DNA of 12,375 bases. Source: Enteractinococcus sp. Lineage in GTDB: Bacteria; Actinomycetota; Actinomycetes; Actinomycetales; Micrococcaceae. The stretch covers positions 1 through 12,375 of the forward strand of contig JAJUIX010000012.1 of NCBI GenBank assembly GCA_029267455.1, written 5' to 3'. Positions 6,124 through 12,375 of this stretch are shown here, one piece after another. The notes under the pieces were generated by a model. That model searched no databases. It was not told the DNA's origin and saw only the letters and a list, made by a program, of their open reading frames with translations. Both the position numbers and the translations under genes were made by a program. Each line of letters opens with the position of its first letter. Within the stretch, counting starts at the first letter, position 1.

Positions 6124-9100
6124 TTAGGCGTCTGCCTTACGGCGGTGGCGCAACACGAGCGCCAATCCGACAAGCAAGATGCCAAGTCCAATCAGCACCA
6201 GCAGTGTCACTTGCGCACCAGTGCTGGCCAGTCCCCCACCAGAAGTGGTATCTGAGCTGTCTGAACCGGCTTGTTCCTCAGTTCCGTCAGCATCGGACGA
6301 GGCCGTGGGGTCCGCTGGGCCGGACTGCTCATCGGAAGGCTCGGTTGGATCCGCTGGAGACGATGACTCACCGGTTGGTTCTTCCGACTCATCATCGGAA
6401 GGTTCGTCCTCAGTGGGGGCATCCGTCGGCTCCTCTGATGGACCAGGTGTCGGTTCTTCTTCAGCCTCGACACCTGCGGTGAAGGTTTGCACAGCAGAGA
6501 AGCGAGCATCGGCGCCGGGGGCGTCGTCCTGCAGCGCCATCACCATGGCACTTAGAGCGGTCGCACCGGGAGTAGAGCTGAGCGTGTACCAACCGTAGTC
6601 AGCATCGGTGGTCAGTTCTTCCCAGGCGATGGTGTCTGATTCACCAGCTGCCAAGGTGATGGTGTCGATCGTTTCGGGCGATTCGAGCACCTGGATACCC
6701 GAGGTGGCAACGCGCTTGTCGTACATCAGCGTAATCGGCAGGATGAGTTCATCTGATGCTGCCGTGTATCCCATGTCGCGCGGATCGTACTCATACGGGG
6801 TGTATGAATCCATGCCCGGGTGGTAGGCGTTGACAGCCATCTGACCGGACCCGACGTCGATCTGATACATCCGCAAAAACAGCGCATCGCGAGCATCTTC
6901 GTGTTCATACGACTGGTAGTCGGCCACGGTCTCCACCACGGCGGTACCATCTTCACGCTCAATGACGCGCTGGCGAACTCCGTGCAGGTGGCCGGATAGC
7001 GTCATCACAACGTTCGAGTGTGGCTCAACCAAGCGTTCGAAGAACACATCCCCTTGCGAGACCCAACGGCCATTTTGTGGGTTAGCGCGCTCGTCAATTT
7101 CGGGACGGAGGTATTCATGCGTACCCAAAATGACGTTGTGTTCAGGGTGCGATTCGATGACCTCTTCTGCCCAGGCCAACTGCTCTTCGGATGAGTCATA
7201 TGGCAGCGATAAGAACAGCAGCTTCACGCCGTCTTGTTCTACCACATCATAGTGGGCGGCGATGCCTTCCGGTCCGGCTTCGCCGAACCATGGTTGATCG
7301 GCGTAGCGCTCAACCGGGAAGTACTCGGCGAATAGCTCGTTGGTAGCGCCCCAGACGTTGTCGTGGTTACCCGGCAGTACCGAGTGCGGCACGTTGGCGT
7401 CTTCGAGGATTTCCTGCATTTTGGACGCCATCTCGAATTCGTGACGTGCGCGATCGTCCTCCTGGTCACCACGCAACCAGTTCTGGATGAGGTCGCCGGT
7501 GTGCATCACAAACGCGATGTCACGAGCCTCATGGTTGGCGGCAAACCATGAGTTGAGCCGGGTAAAGGACTCGGGGTGCTGTTCCAACAAGTACTGACTA
7601 TCCGTGATGTGTCCAATTGAAAAGTCGTACTCGCCCGGAGTTTTCAGCCGCTGGTTGGGCTCATTAGCGTCCGAGAAGGGCTCCTGGGTGCGTGGACCGT
7701 GCTGGACCAGCATGTTCAGGGTGCCATCAGCCACCGTGTCAGCGACGTCAACGCTACCCACCAGGGTGAGTTCTTCGCCGTCTTCACCGTGTTGGGCTGC
7801 AGCCAACTCCCATGCCTCTTCCGTGTGGTTGTACACGTAGAGTTGGAGTTCGTGACGGCCCAGGGCGGAACCGGTCCAGGCGACGTCAACGGTGTCGCTG
7901 TCTGGTTCGCCCACGGCCAGCTCAAAACGCTGGTACGGGTAACCGTATTCGGAGTCCTCGGTCGCAGGCATATCTCGAATATCGTCGACTTCGGTTTCGT
8001 CCTCACCGGTGCGTGATGACAGTGGCGCATCGTCGGAGACGCCGGTGAAACCACGCGAGTTCTCCCAATCAATGTCGGCTAGTTGACCACCGCGAACCTC
8101 ATTGATGGTAGCCCCATCCTGTTGTTGCAGAGTGAGGTTCTGCGTGGTGGCATCTGCGGCAGCATCTGACAATTCTGGCAGCTCAGTGCGCTCTGCACGG
8201 TCTACCTGAGCTGGATCCAGCCAGCCATCCCGCGGTTCAGTTGGGTCGTGGTATTCGGGGCTATCTGTCTCACCGGGAGTAGCCTCGGCGGGGACAAAAT
8301 CAGCGATATTATTCTGCGTGTTTTGCACACGGTGGTAGCTCAGCCCGTGTTCCCATGCGGCCTCGGGGCTGACTTTGCCCAGGCGACGGTCAAGCGGGAT
8401 ACCGTCAGAGCAAGGTGAATCCGGAGCATTGGTCACGAGCCCGACGTCGTCATAGAAGACGCCGACCCGATCAACCGCGTTGCCCGAGTCATCCATCAGA
8501 CTGACGCCAAATCCGTCACGCGGCAGAACCGCATCGGTGGAAGCATCACCATTGTGATCGGAACCCGGACCGGTCAGCGTCAACACGGAGCCTGGTGCCA
8601 ACACGGTTCCTTCTGGTGCGGTCACCCCGGATGTTGGCATCCGACGACCATCGGTGGAGCAGTAGAACAGCTGATAACCGGACAGGTCATAGTCCTCGTC
8701 ACCGTTGTTCATGATCTCAACGAATTGGTCTTCGTGCCCGTTGACGCCGCCTCCAGCAACTTCGTTAATCAGCAGGTCACCGGCTTCGGTTTCGGCTGGC
8801 CATTGGACTTCATTCAGGTTGTCTGGGTCGTGTTCACCCGGGGTACGAGTTGCACGGATGAAGTCTTCGGCGTTATTACCGGTATCGGCTACGCGCTGGT
8901 AGCTCTGTTCGGTCGCGAAGTCGAGATTATTTGGCAGTGGCTCACCCTGGGTGCACGCCGAGTCGACGCGAGTAAACACCCCGACCGAATCGACAATGCC
9001 GAGGTCCTCGTCCACGAGCATGACGCCGAAGCCTGCATTCGCGTTGAAGCTGGTGTGGTATTCAGCATCTGGGTTTTCGATGGTCGAGGCGTCTCCGGAG

Positions 9101-11154
9101 CGGGCTGCAACGAAGACTTCACCGGGTTCGAGCGCCCGGTCTGGCATATCGAACTGGTGGGTGTCGTTGTAGACACGGCCGGTGCCGACACAGCGATACA
9201 TTTGCCAGCCGGAGACGTCGACCGGTTCGTCGCCGAGGTTGGTGATTTCAACGAAGTTGTCACCGGCACCACCGGGGCCACCGTTGGTCAGTTCGGTGAA
9301 ACGTACAGTCGAATCCACGTGGTGGTCGACGGTTTCAGTGGCGTTAACACGACCGGGGGTGCGGGGTGCGGCGATGAAGTCGTTTTGAGCATCGCCGGTG
9401 ATGTCCACGCGCTGCCAGGTTTCACCATGGATACCGGACAGCGAACCAGGTAGCGGGCTGCCGTTAGCACAGTAGCTTTCCACATCGTGGCGGGCAGAGC
9501 CGACGCGGTCGACCACCTTGTTGTTTTCATCAAAGATGATCAGACCGTATTGGGCGGCAAAAGAAATATCGAAGAAATAGTCCGAGGCGGCCACAATGTC
9601 TGGACCGGCGAGCCCTGAACGACCAGCAGTAATGCGTTGGCCTGGTTCCAGCACCACGCCCTCAAGCTGGTCACTTGACAGTTGCGGAACAGAAGCGCGG
9701 ACGCCGGTGCCCACACAACGGTACACTGACCAACCGGTCATGTCTTGCGGCTCATCACCGTAGTTGACGATTTCAAAAAAGATATCACCGTTGCCCTCAG
9801 GGCCGGTGTTGGTCATTTCGGAGACCAGCACATTGGCACCGCCGGTGGTTGAGAGGAATTCTTCCTGTTCCTCTTCTTCTACGGGTTCGCCGGCTTCCAA
9901 CTCACCAGGAGTTGCAGGGGCTGCCACGAAATCGTCGACGTTGTTCCCGGTCGAGTCGGTGCGCTGATATGAATGATCGGCGTCCGTATCGAGGCTGAAG
10001 TATGGCAGTGGCTCACCGTCTGCACAGGCCGAATCTTGCCCGTCAGCAAGACCGACCCGGTCCACTATCGCATCGTCGTCGTTAAAGAGGATGACACCGG
10101 CTGCGCCATCGACGAACCCGTTGGAGCCTTCCTCCATCTCGACGACCAGAGCTTCACCAGGTTCAATGGTGTCGGCCGGCATACTGGAAGCATAGGTGTA
10201 GCCATTGAAGTGGCGGCCGAACTGGTTACAGGTACCAATCGACCAGCCGCTGATATCGACGGTTTCATCACCGTAGTTGCCGATCTCGACCAGCGGGTTA
10301 CCGGACGAATCCGAATGCGCGACCTCAGATACCAGCACATCGCCGCGAAGGGGTTCAGGTGACGCCTCACTCGCGTTTTCGGCCCCGGGAGTGCGCTGTG
10401 CCAGGATGAAGTCCTCAACGTTATTGTCGGTGTCGGTTACACGCTGCCAGGACTCTCCCAAAGCAGAGTTCGTCAGGTTCGGCAGGGCGGTGCCTTCAGC
10501 ACACGCATCTCCGGCAACCGAAGGATCTTTGACCGCCACACTGTCGACAGTCTCACCTTCATCATCGACGACGAGAGCTCCGTAGGAGTTATTCGCAAAC
10601 GAGGTGCCATAACGGGCATACACCTCGTCGTCGGTGAAGCTCGACTGGGCATGCTCCCGCGCCAACAGGATGATCTCACCGGCTTCGAGTTCACCTTCTA
10701 ATGTCACCTGTGGCCCGGAAGCGCGGTTACCGGCTCCGGTACAGCGGTACACTTCCCAGCCGTCCACGTCAACGGTTTCATCAGAGGTGTTCGTGATTTC
10801 AATAAAGTTGTCATGATAGCCTCCGGGGCCACCATTAGTCAGCTCACTGACTACTACTCCGCTGTCGGCAGCAGTAGTCTGCTGCAGAGTCGCACCATCT
10901 ATAGCTTCTTCGGAGCTAACACCTTCGTCAGACTCGAGCTGCGTTTCATTGACTTCTGGTACCGAAGGGGTTTCAGACGGCTCTTCAGGAAGTTGTTCAG
11001 TGGGTTGTGAAGTTTGTTCAACGGTTGGTTCCTCCGTTGGAGGAATTGTTTCCGCAACGGCGGGCGTCATGGCCCCTGCCGCTAACGGGATGCTTAATGA
11101 CAGACCGAGGGCGACGCTCAGAGTCTGTCTAGCACGTTGTCGCGTGGCAGACAT
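6124..11154 (-). CDS. Sortase-anchored surface protein: five lamin-tail domains plus metallophosphoesterase
   Basis: The 1676-residue product begins with a signal peptide (basic MSATRQRARQ, hydrophobic core, AVA cleavage site at 34/35), then a Pro/Glu/Thr-rich spacer (35-98). Five lamin-tail-like domains follow at about 100-257, 272-417, 441-601, 616-773 and 793-961. A linker with a beta-rich segment spans 962-1170. The calcineurin-like phosphoesterase carries D1185 (DSQ), D1221 (HTGD), N1263-H1264-D1265 (GNHD), H1346 (THE) and H1389/H1391 (GHLH), a complete two-metal set in which the first motif has Gln instead of His. An Ig/FN3-like domain sits at about 1460-1560, followed by an acidic Ser/Pro/Asp/Glu spacer to 1641. 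LASTG (1642-1646), a hydrophobic helix and the tail RHRRKADA form the wall-sorting signal. It should be covalently attached to the wall and hydrolyse phosphoesters outside the cell; the substrate is unknown. Start 11154 is chosen for its GGAGAGA site; the ATG at 11169 has none. Confidence 0.93.
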   Translation of the reverse strand: MSATRQRARQTLSVALGLSLSIPLAAGAMTPAVAETIPPTEEPTVEQTSQPTEQLPEEPSETPSVPEVNETQLESDEGVSSEEAIDGATLQQTTAADSGVVVSELTNGGPGGYHDNFIEITNTSDETVDVDGWEVYRCTGAGNRASGPQVTLEGELEAGEIILLAREHAQSSFTDDEVYARYGTSFANNSYGALVVDDEGETVDSVAVKDPSVAGDACAEGTALPNLTNSALGESWQRVTDTDNNVEDFILAQRTPGAENASEASPEPLRGDVLVSEVAHSDSSGNPLVEIGNYGDETVDISGWSIGTCNQFGRHFNGYTYASSMPADTIEPGEALVVEMEEGSNGFVDGAAGVILFNDDDAIVDRVGLADGQDSACADGEPLPYFSLDTDADHSYQRTDSTGNNVDDFVAAPATPGELEAGEPVEEEEQEEFLSTTGGANVLVSEMTNTGPEGNGDIFFEIVNYGDEPQDMTGWSVYRCVGTGVRASVPQLSSDQLEGVVLEPGQRITAGRSGLAGPDIVAASDYFFDISFAAQYGLIIFDENNKVVDRVGSARHDVESYCANGSPLPGSLSGIHGETWQRVDITGDAQNDFIAAPRTPGRVNATETVDHHVDSTVRFTELTNGGPGGAGDNFVEITNLGDEPVDVSGWQMYRCVGTGRVYNDTHQFDMPDRALEPGEVFVAARSGDASTIENPDAEYHTSFNANAGFGVMLVDEDLGIVDSVGVFTRVDSACTQGEPLPNNLDFATEQSYQRVADTGNNAEDFIRATRTPGEHDPDNLNEVQWPAETEAGDLLINEVAGGGVNGHEDQFVEIMNNGDEDYDLSGYQLFYCSTDGRRMPTSGVTAPEGTVLAPGSVLTLTGPGSDHNGDASTDAVLPRDGFGVSLMDDSGNAVDRVGVFYDDVGLVTNAPDSPCSDGIPLDRRLGKVSPEAAWEHGLSYHRVQNTQNNIADFVPAEATPGETDSPEYHDPTEPRDGWLDPAQVDRAERTELPELSDAAADATTQNLTLQQQDGATINEVRGGQLADIDWENSRGFTGVSDDAPLSSRTGEDETEVDDIRDMPATEDSEYGYPYQRFELAVGEPDSDTVDVAWTGSALGRHELQLYVYNHTEEAWELAAAQHGEDGEELTLVGSVDVADTVADGTLNMLVQHGPRTQEPFSDANEPNQRLKTPGEYDFSIGHITDSQYLLEQHPESFTRLNSWFAANHEARDIAFVMHTGDLIQNWLRGDQEDDRARHEFEMASKMQEILEDANVPHSVLPGNHDNVWGATNELFAEYFPVERYADQPWFGEAGPEGIAAHYDVVEQDGVKLLFLSLPYDSSEEQLAWAEEVIESHPEHNVILGTHEYLRPEIDERANPQNGRWVSQGDVFFERLVEPHSNVVMTLSGHLHGVRQRVIEREDGTAVVETVADYQSYEHEDARDALFLRMYQIDVGSGQMAVNAYHPGMDSYTPYEYDPRDMGYTAASDELILPITLMYDKRVATSGIQVLESPETIDTITLAAGESDTIAWEELTTDADYGWYTLSSTPGATALSAMVMALQDDAPGADARFSAVQTFTAGVEAEEEPTPGPSEEPTDAPTEDEPSDDESEEPTGESSSPADPTEPSDEQSGPADPTASSDADGTEEQAGSDSSDTTSGGGLASTGAQVTLLVLIGLGILLVGLALVLRHRRKADA
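8272..10857 (-). repeat. Five tandem lamin-tail domain repeats within the surface-protein gene
   Basis: Within the surface protein, each unit of about 146-169 residues starts with a VSELTNGG-like strand, continues with a [FL][VF]EI.N.GDE...D.[ST]G[WY] core and a cysteine shortly after the Trp/Tyr. It has a second cysteine in a C..G.PLP-type motif and ends with [WY][QH]R...T...[ND].DF.[AP]A..TPG. Units 1 and 4 are the most similar (both ELTNGGPGG), and units 3 and 4 share YRCVGTG. The copies are diverged at DNA level, so this is an old duplication series. Confidence 0.85.
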
Positions 11155-11160
11155 GCAATT

Positions 11161-11167
11161 TCTCTCC
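11161..11167 (-). promoter_or_regulatory. Ribosome binding site deciding the surface-protein start
   Basis: On the minus strand GGAGAGA (11167 to 11161) lies 6 bases before ATG 11154-11152. The alternative ATG at 11169-11167 overlaps this site and has no Shine-Dalgarno of its own. The shorter start also gives a cleaner signal peptide without an extra cysteine. Confidence 0.8.
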
Positions 11168-11177
11168 ATTTAATTGG

Positions 11178-11260
11178 CAGGTGATGAGGTGCCTAAACCT
11201 ACGGCTTGAGACACATACTCGAGACGGTAAGGAGAGACTCCAAACTTCTCTCATCACCTG
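11178..11260 (-). promoter_or_regulatory. Candidate structured 5' leader of the surface-protein gene
   Basis: CTCATCACCTG (11250-11260) and CAGGTGATGAG (11178-11188) are perfect 11-bp inverted repeats enclosing 61 bases. On the minus-strand transcript they would form a closing stem ending about 10 nt before the Shine-Dalgarno. Inside are GGAG-TCT-CTCC (11241-11231) and GCC...GGC mini-stems. The internal TCTCTCC (11237-11231) is also a perfect complement of the Shine-Dalgarno GGAGAGA (11167-11161), so two alternative foldings are possible. No known riboswitch class was recognised. At DNA level it could instead be a split operator. It is a leader only if transcription starts upstream of 11260. 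Confidence 0.45.
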
Positions 11261-11278
11261 AGTGAATTTTGGATGAAC
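11261..11278 (-). promoter_or_regulatory. PHO-box-like tandem repeat
   Basis: On the minus strand GTTCATC-CAAA-ATTCACT (11278 to 11261) gives two 7-mers spaced 4 nt, an 11-nt period. This resembles the actinobacterial PhoP box, direct repeats of GTTCACC with 11-nt spacing. The first unit differs from GTTCACC at one position, the second at two. It stands upstream of a secreted phosphoesterase, where phosphate control would make sense. The match is short and may be coincidence. Confidence 0.3.
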
Positions 11279-11299
11279 TAGGCAGCGAAAGTGGCCAAA

Positions 11300-11329
11300 C
11301 TCATATCTCCTTGTCAGGCTCGATATCAA
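11300..11329 (-). promoter_or_regulatory. Possible sigma-70-type promoter for the surface-protein gene
   Basis: On the minus strand TTGATA (11329-11324; one mismatch to TTGACA) and TATGAG (11305-11300; two mismatches to TATAAT) are spaced 18 bp. Transcription from here would start around 11293 and include the whole candidate leader. Weak on its own, but the best pair I found for this gene. Confidence 0.3.
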
Positions 11330-11407
11330 CACAGCTTCGCGCCCTCCATAGGGAGGGACCTAACCTGGTGAGAAAGCTTTCAAGTATTTTGCCGAAACCC
11401 CTTGCAG

Positions 11408-11444
11408 GTTGCTGAATGAACAACTAAATTGTTAGGACAGCAAC
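11408..11444. promoter_or_regulatory. 37-bp symmetric dyad, operator- or hairpin-like
   Basis: The layout is GTTGCTG-aatg-AACAA-ctaaa-TTGTT-agga-CAGCAAC. The outer 7-bp and inner 5-bp arms are both perfect and the intervening 4-nt spacers are symmetric. It overlaps a weak rightward promoter-like pair, TTGCAG (11402-11407) and TAAATT (11425-11430) with 17-bp spacing. It may be a regulator binding site or a transcript hairpin. Confidence 0.35.
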
Positions 11445-11554
11445 TTGATGTGCTACGTGTCACAACATGGCATGCGTTAGAGCACATCGTAACCTCCCGG
11501 AAAATCAACCCTTCGGACAGTGACCATGGCACGTCGAAGCTCGGATTTTCCCTA

Positions 11555-11570
11555 ACCTGAACGTTCAGGT
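11555..11570. promoter_or_regulatory. Perfect 16-bp palindrome, probable repressor operator
   Basis: ACCTGAACGTTCAGGT is a perfect palindrome ending 47 bp before the transporter ATG. Its length, TGAACGTTCA core and position are typical of TetR-family operators. No regulator gene is within the window, so the cognate protein would be encoded elsewhere or beyond the right edge. Confidence 0.55.
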
Positions 11571-11617
11571 ACGCTTGGAAATCTTTGTGTACCCGGCACC
11601 TAGAAATGGAGCCTTCC

Positions 11618-12375
11618 ATGACGACCGAAGACACTACTCCGCACGAAACACCAACACCGACTTCCGAGGTCTCCCCCAAAACCCTCCGGCAGGTCACATT
11701 CGCCGGTTTTGCCGGAACTGTCGTTGAGTGGTTTGACTTTGCGGTCTATGGCTTTATGGCAGCCATCATTGCCACAGTTTTCTTCCCGGACTCCACCGGG
11801 GCCGTCGCTCTTTTACAGACCTTTGCTATCTTCGCCGTGGCATTTGCCCTCCGGCCACTAGGCGGTGCCATCTTTGGCATGCTCGGCGACCGTCTTGGGC
11901 GCAAGAATATCCTCATCACCACGGTGCTGTTAATGTCCGGCTCGACCGCAGCAATTGGACTATTACCCAGCTACGAACAGATCGGTATTTGGGCCGCGAT
12001 CCTACTGACGCTGGCCCGCTGCCTACAGGGACTATCGGCCGGAGGTGAATATGCGGGCGCCGTGACCTACGTCATCGAACACTCTCCAGCACAGCAACGC
12101 GCTCGCTGGGGCTCGGCGATGCCAACGGCAACATTTACCGCGTTTGCGGCTGCAGCATTGCTGTCATTCCTGCTCACTTCAGGCCTTGGCGATGCGGCAA
12201 TGTACGAATGGGGCTGGCGCATTCCATTTCTCGTCGCCGCACCGCTTGGTCTGATCGCCTTCTGGGTTCGCCGCAAGCTGGGTGAATCCCCAATGTTCAC
12301 AGAAGCAGAGCACGATGAGACCACCGAGCACGCGCCGCTGCGCTCCACGCTGCGTACGCAGGCTCGTCCTATCCT
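11618..12375 (+). CDS. MFS transporter, metabolite:H+ symporter type (5' part)
   Basis: The first 252 residues of a major facilitator superfamily permease are present; the gene runs off the right end (full members are about 430-460 residues). After a polar Thr/Pro/Glu-rich start (1-22) come FAGTVVEWFDFAVYGF with the E37-W38-F39-D40 signature, FALRPLGGAIFG, the loop 2-3 motif GDRLGRKNIL (90-99), RCLQGLSAGGEYAGA (G142-Y145 region) and WGWRIPFLVAAPLG. It ends in RRKLGESPMF and the cytoplasmic loop. This pattern is that of the metabolite:H+ symporter group (ProP, KgtP, ShiA, CitA), which import osmolytes or organic acids; the substrate cannot be told from this half. GGAG (11608-11611) precedes ATG 11618 by 6 bp. 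A perfect palindrome 47 bp upstream suggests repressor control. Confidence 0.92.
   Translation, partial: MTTEDTTPHETPTPTSEVSPKTLRQVTFAGFAGTVVEWFDFAVYGFMAAIIATVFFPDSTGAVALLQTFAIFAVAFALRPLGGAIFGMLGDRLGRKNILITTVLLMSGSTAAIGLLPSYEQIGIWAAILLTLARCLQGLSAGGEYAGAVTYVIEHSPAQQRARWGSAMPTATFTAFAAAALLSFLLTSGLGDAAMYEWGWRIPFLVAAPLGLIAFWVRRKLGESPMFTEAEHDETTEHAPLRSTLRTQARPI

Larger units (their letters stand above)
11155..11617. other. 463-bp divergent intergenic region rich in dyad symmetry
   Basis: No credible coding frame is seen. The region separates the leftward surface-protein gene from the rightward transporter gene and must hold both promoters. Besides the elements listed individually, it contains a 6-bp hairpin CCCTCC-ATAG-GGAGGG (11342-11357) and a 10-bp palindrome GAAAGCTTTC (11372-11381). 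Leftward open frames crossing it (for example 11129-11332 and 11380-11697) lack ribosome sites and overlap the real gene starts, so I do not call them genes. Confidence 0.8.

Noticed and set aside
6179..6598. Ser/Gly/Val-rich 139-residue plus-strand frame
   Set aside because: It is the complement of the acidic low-complexity spacer and sorting signal of the surface protein; its repeats are a by-product.
8554..9453. A 299-residue open frame on the plus strand opposite the surface-protein gene
   Set aside because: It is antisense to the lamin-tail repeats, has no ribosome site or recognisable domain, and its length is explained by the codon bias of the real gene.
8272..10857. CRISPR or tandem DNA repeat array
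   Set aside because: The repetition is at protein-domain level with diverged DNA of about 450-500 bp per unit, not short identical repeats with spacers.
11155..11169. Surface-protein start at the ATG at 11169
   Set aside because: That ATG overlaps the GGAGAGA ribosome site for the ATG at 11154 and has none of its own.
11178..11260. Insertion-sequence terminal inverted repeats
   Set aside because: The 11-bp arms enclose only 61 bp with no transposase and no target duplication.
11380..11697. A 105-residue leftward frame starting inside the transporter gene
   Set aside because: It overlaps the transporter start and the intergenic dyads, lacks a ribosome site, and its translation resembles no protein family.

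Overview
The window looks like chromosomal DNA of an actinobacterium, most likely a Micrococcaceae-type member of the Micrococcales with moderate rather than very high GC. The reasons are a mycothiol synthase gene, a Nudix/histidine-phosphatase fusion of the mycobacterial MutT1 layout, frequent GTG and TTG starts, a LAxTG-type wall-sorting signal, and best remembered similarity of ThyA and DHFR to actinobacterial forms. The genus assignment is inference only; no rRNA or tRNA is present.

Layout. Positions 1-80 hold the start of a leftward gene that leaves the window. Rightward from 168 are mshD (mycothiol synthase) and, 9 bp later, the Nudix/phosphatase fusion. A tight rightward operon-like run follows (2155-5314): a small GNAT-like protein, thyA, folA, an 80-residue two-helix membrane protein and asd. 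Genes in this run overlap or are a few bases apart, and it closes with a strong rho-independent terminator (5345-5390). A single DUF4442 hotdog-type gene (5511-6041) comes next. A symmetric hairpin (6063-6100) then separates it from a very large convergent leftward gene (6124-11154). That gene encodes a secreted protein of 1676 residues with five lamin-tail domains, a calcineurin-like metallophosphoesterase domain and a C-terminal LASTG wall anchor. A 463-bp intergenic region rich in dyads (11155-11617) separates it from a divergent MFS transporter of the metabolite:H+ symporter type, which runs off the right end.

How the genes fit together. mshD and the Nudix gene suggest thiol redox and oxidised-nucleotide housekeeping. 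thyA and folA are the classic dTMP/folate pair: ThyA makes dihydrofolate and DHFR regenerates tetrahydrofolate. asd feeds lysine, threonine, methionine and diaminopimelate synthesis.

The most interesting part is the large surface phosphoesterase together with its leader. The leader has a perfect 11-bp inverted repeat enclosing a perfect anti-Shine-Dalgarno sequence, and a tandem 11-nt repeat resembling an actinobacterial PHO box. Other points worth a second look are the Nudix fusion, whose phosphatase domain lacks the nucleophilic histidine (RQA instead of RHG/RHA), and a perfect 16-bp palindrome in front of the transporter gene.
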